NCBI GenBank assembly: GCA_001772005.1
Contig: MERI01000162.1
Location: forward strand, 1 to 50,249
DNA: 50,249 nucleotides
Direction of reading: 5' to 3'
Source of the DNA: Betaproteobacteria bacterium RIFCSPLOWO2_12_FULL_62_58
GTDB lineage: Bacteria; Pseudomonadota; Gammaproteobacteria; Burkholderiales; SG8-41
The notes under the pieces: model-generated
The model's database searches: none
The model's input: the letters and a program-made list of their open reading frames with translations, nothing else
Told to the model about the DNA's origin: nothing
Made by a program: the position numbers and the translations under genes
Shown: positions 49,210 to 50,249 of the stretch, piece after piece
Numbering within the stretch: the first letter of the stretch is position 1
Layout of the letters: every line of letters begins with the position of its first letter

Positions 49210-49644
49210 TCAAGCCCGCTCACGGAGGATCTGCTTTCGCCGTTGCGATTCCGATGTGAACTCCTCCAAATCGGGATCAAGCGCATTACGGGCGGACACG
49301 ATTCCAATAAGTTTGCCGTTCTCGACCACGGGCAAGTGGCGGAAGCTGTTCTCGTACATCAAAAGAAGTGCGTATCCGAATGACTTGTCGGGATCGACAG
49401 TCTGCGGCGCGGCCGTCATCACATCGGCCAGCCGGGTGGTCTGCGGATCACGGCCTCGCGCGATGACGCGAAATACGGCGTCGCGTTCCGTAAAAATCCC
49501 GACCAGCCTTTGGTGCTCGACGACCATGACCGCACCGACTTCCCTGCGCGCCAGCATCTTGGCAGCTTTGCTGACGGTGGTCTCCGGCGAAGCGGTGAGA
49601 AGCTTTTTTCGCTCCATGACAGTTCTAACCGGTTCACTGAACAT
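49210..49644 (-). CDS. CBS-domain protein
   Basis: 144 residues with two CBS domains in tandem: VRTVMERKKLLTASPETTVSKAAKMLARREVGAVMVVE and VMTAAPQTVDPDKSFGYALLLMYENSFRHLPVVENGKLIGIVSARN. CBS pairs bind adenosine nucleotides and regulate partner enzymes or channels. The start at 49644 (MFSEPVRTVM) fits the family; the upstream extension is not coding-like. Stand-alone CBS protein, cytoplasmic. Confidence 0.85.
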   Translation of the reverse strand: MFSEPVRTVMERKKLLTASPETTVSKAAKMLARREVGAVMVVEHQRLVGIFTERDAVFRVIARGRDPQTTRLADVMTAAPQTVDPDKSFGYALLLMYENSFRHLPVVENGKLIGIVSARNALDPDLEEFTSESQRRKQILRERA

Positions 49645-49969
49645 GACAGCCCCCAATCTTGCATCGAATCGCGTCCGCAACCTGGCCTGCTCGAGCTCCT
49701 GTGCGCCTTTGGGCGCGCGTCGACTCCACCCTACAATCTCGCGTCGCCCGCTCGTGGCCCGCCGATCAACCATGTTATGGACCTTTCGGCTTTAGTGTTT
49801 TGAGCTATGTCAAACCCGCTGCGAATCAAAGACCGGGAGCTGGCAGCTATTGATTGCCCGGCAACGTGGGCTTCCGGCCCCCCGTTTTCGGAAGACCACC
49901 AGAGGCGGGCTGCCCTTTCCTGAACAGGGTCCGTAGGTAACTCTCCAGCAAGGGGCAGTTACCAGCCGC
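49645..49969. other. Intergenic region without recognised gene
   Basis: No supported gene, hairpin or promoter seen. Confidence 0.4.
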
Positions 49970-50167
49970 GTGCGGTCATTCGTCTCCGGCAACAGCGGGG
50001 GTCCAAATAGCACGGCCATTGCCTCGGATATGGAATGGTTGCTGCAGTCTTCGGGGCTTGAAGATGAAATTGCTCTCTCCGCGAATAACGCGGTCGCCCA
50101 ACCGGCGGCGGACCTGGAAGGAGTCAAAGCAGCGAGCAAAGCCTTTTATGCGGCGTTAGAAACCTAG
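49970..50167 (+). CDS. Short hypothetical ORF, possibly a truncated SnoaL-like gene
   Basis: 65 residues ending EGVKAASKAFYAALET. The VKAASKAFYAAL segment resembles the N-terminal helix of SnoaL/DUF4440-type proteins, but the protein stops there. It starts at a GTG without a clear ribosome-binding site. The last 80 bases of the window show nothing else. Could be non-coding. Confidence 0.3.
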   Translation: MRSFVSGNSGGPNSTAIASDMEWLLQSSGLEDEIALSANNAVAQPAADLEGVKAASKAFYAALET

Positions 50168-50249
50168 CAACAATAAGTTGAACACTTCTGTCAACGTTTA
50201 GGCTTGATGGTGTAATTCCATTCACCGTGAAACGAATCCGCTTCCAAGG

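Overview
The window looks like a GC-rich (roughly 60-65 percent by eye) betaproteobacterial chromosome, most likely Burkholderiales or a close relative. The main reason is an expansion of Bug/TctC-type periplasmic solute-binding proteins: seven loci at 2849, 6488, 22224, 25074, 37896, 39886 and 42656. They have no TctA/TctB membrane subunits nearby and sit among single catabolic enzymes. No rRNA, tRNA or CRISPR array was seen.

Layout. 1-2.75 kb: the tail of a type I restriction-modification locus (hsdM, 5' end outside the window, and a 3'-truncated hsdS). 2.8-9.8 kb: Bug + amidohydrolase, a nucleotidyltransferase/RHH pair resembling a toxin-antitoxin unit, Bug + FrsA-like hydrolase, a 31-bp tandem-repeat block and a hypothetical gene. 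9.9-15 kb: CocE-like hydrolase, ABC exporter, SRAP peptidase, PncC. 15.3-22.1 kb: TcuA-like flavoprotein with an overlapping metallo-beta-lactamase-fold gene, a SulP-STAS-cNMP permease and a TPP enzyme. 22.2-27.5 kb: a degraded zone with a deleted Bug, truncated hydrolase and carboxylase fragments, a DUF4160/DUF2442 pair, and an intact Bug lying between two identical 116-bp direct repeats. 27.8-31.7 kb: FrsA-like hydrolase, TrpB2, two exported proteins. 32-38.9 kb: a CoA-thioester catabolic cluster (hotdog thioesterase, Asp/Glu racemase family, CitE-like lyase, acyl-CoA dehydrogenase, family III CoA transferase, MaoC hydratase, Bug) fitting breakdown of a branched C5 dicarboxylate or similar acid. 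39.9-44.5 kb: Bug + UbiD-family decarboxylase, then a Bug gene and an MFS gene that have both lost their 3' ends at a shared junction. 44.6-50.2 kb: a PIN-toxin fragment, a LysR relic, an AT-rich promoter region driving small proteins and a GNAT, lipoproteins and a CBS protein.

Three patterns stand out. First, gene 3' ends repeatedly carry short tandem arrays of 7-bp units (8 bp at one locus), with a different unit at each locus, often beside a CCTCTCCCC/GGGGAGAGG-type hairpin. Second, many genes carry in-frame internal deletions, truncations or one- or two-base frameshifts. Third, relics of mobile or variation-generating DNA are present, including a short AAC-rich coding tract that resembles the 3' end of a diversity-generating-retroelement repeat. 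All functional calls come from motif recognition by eye; no database search was run.
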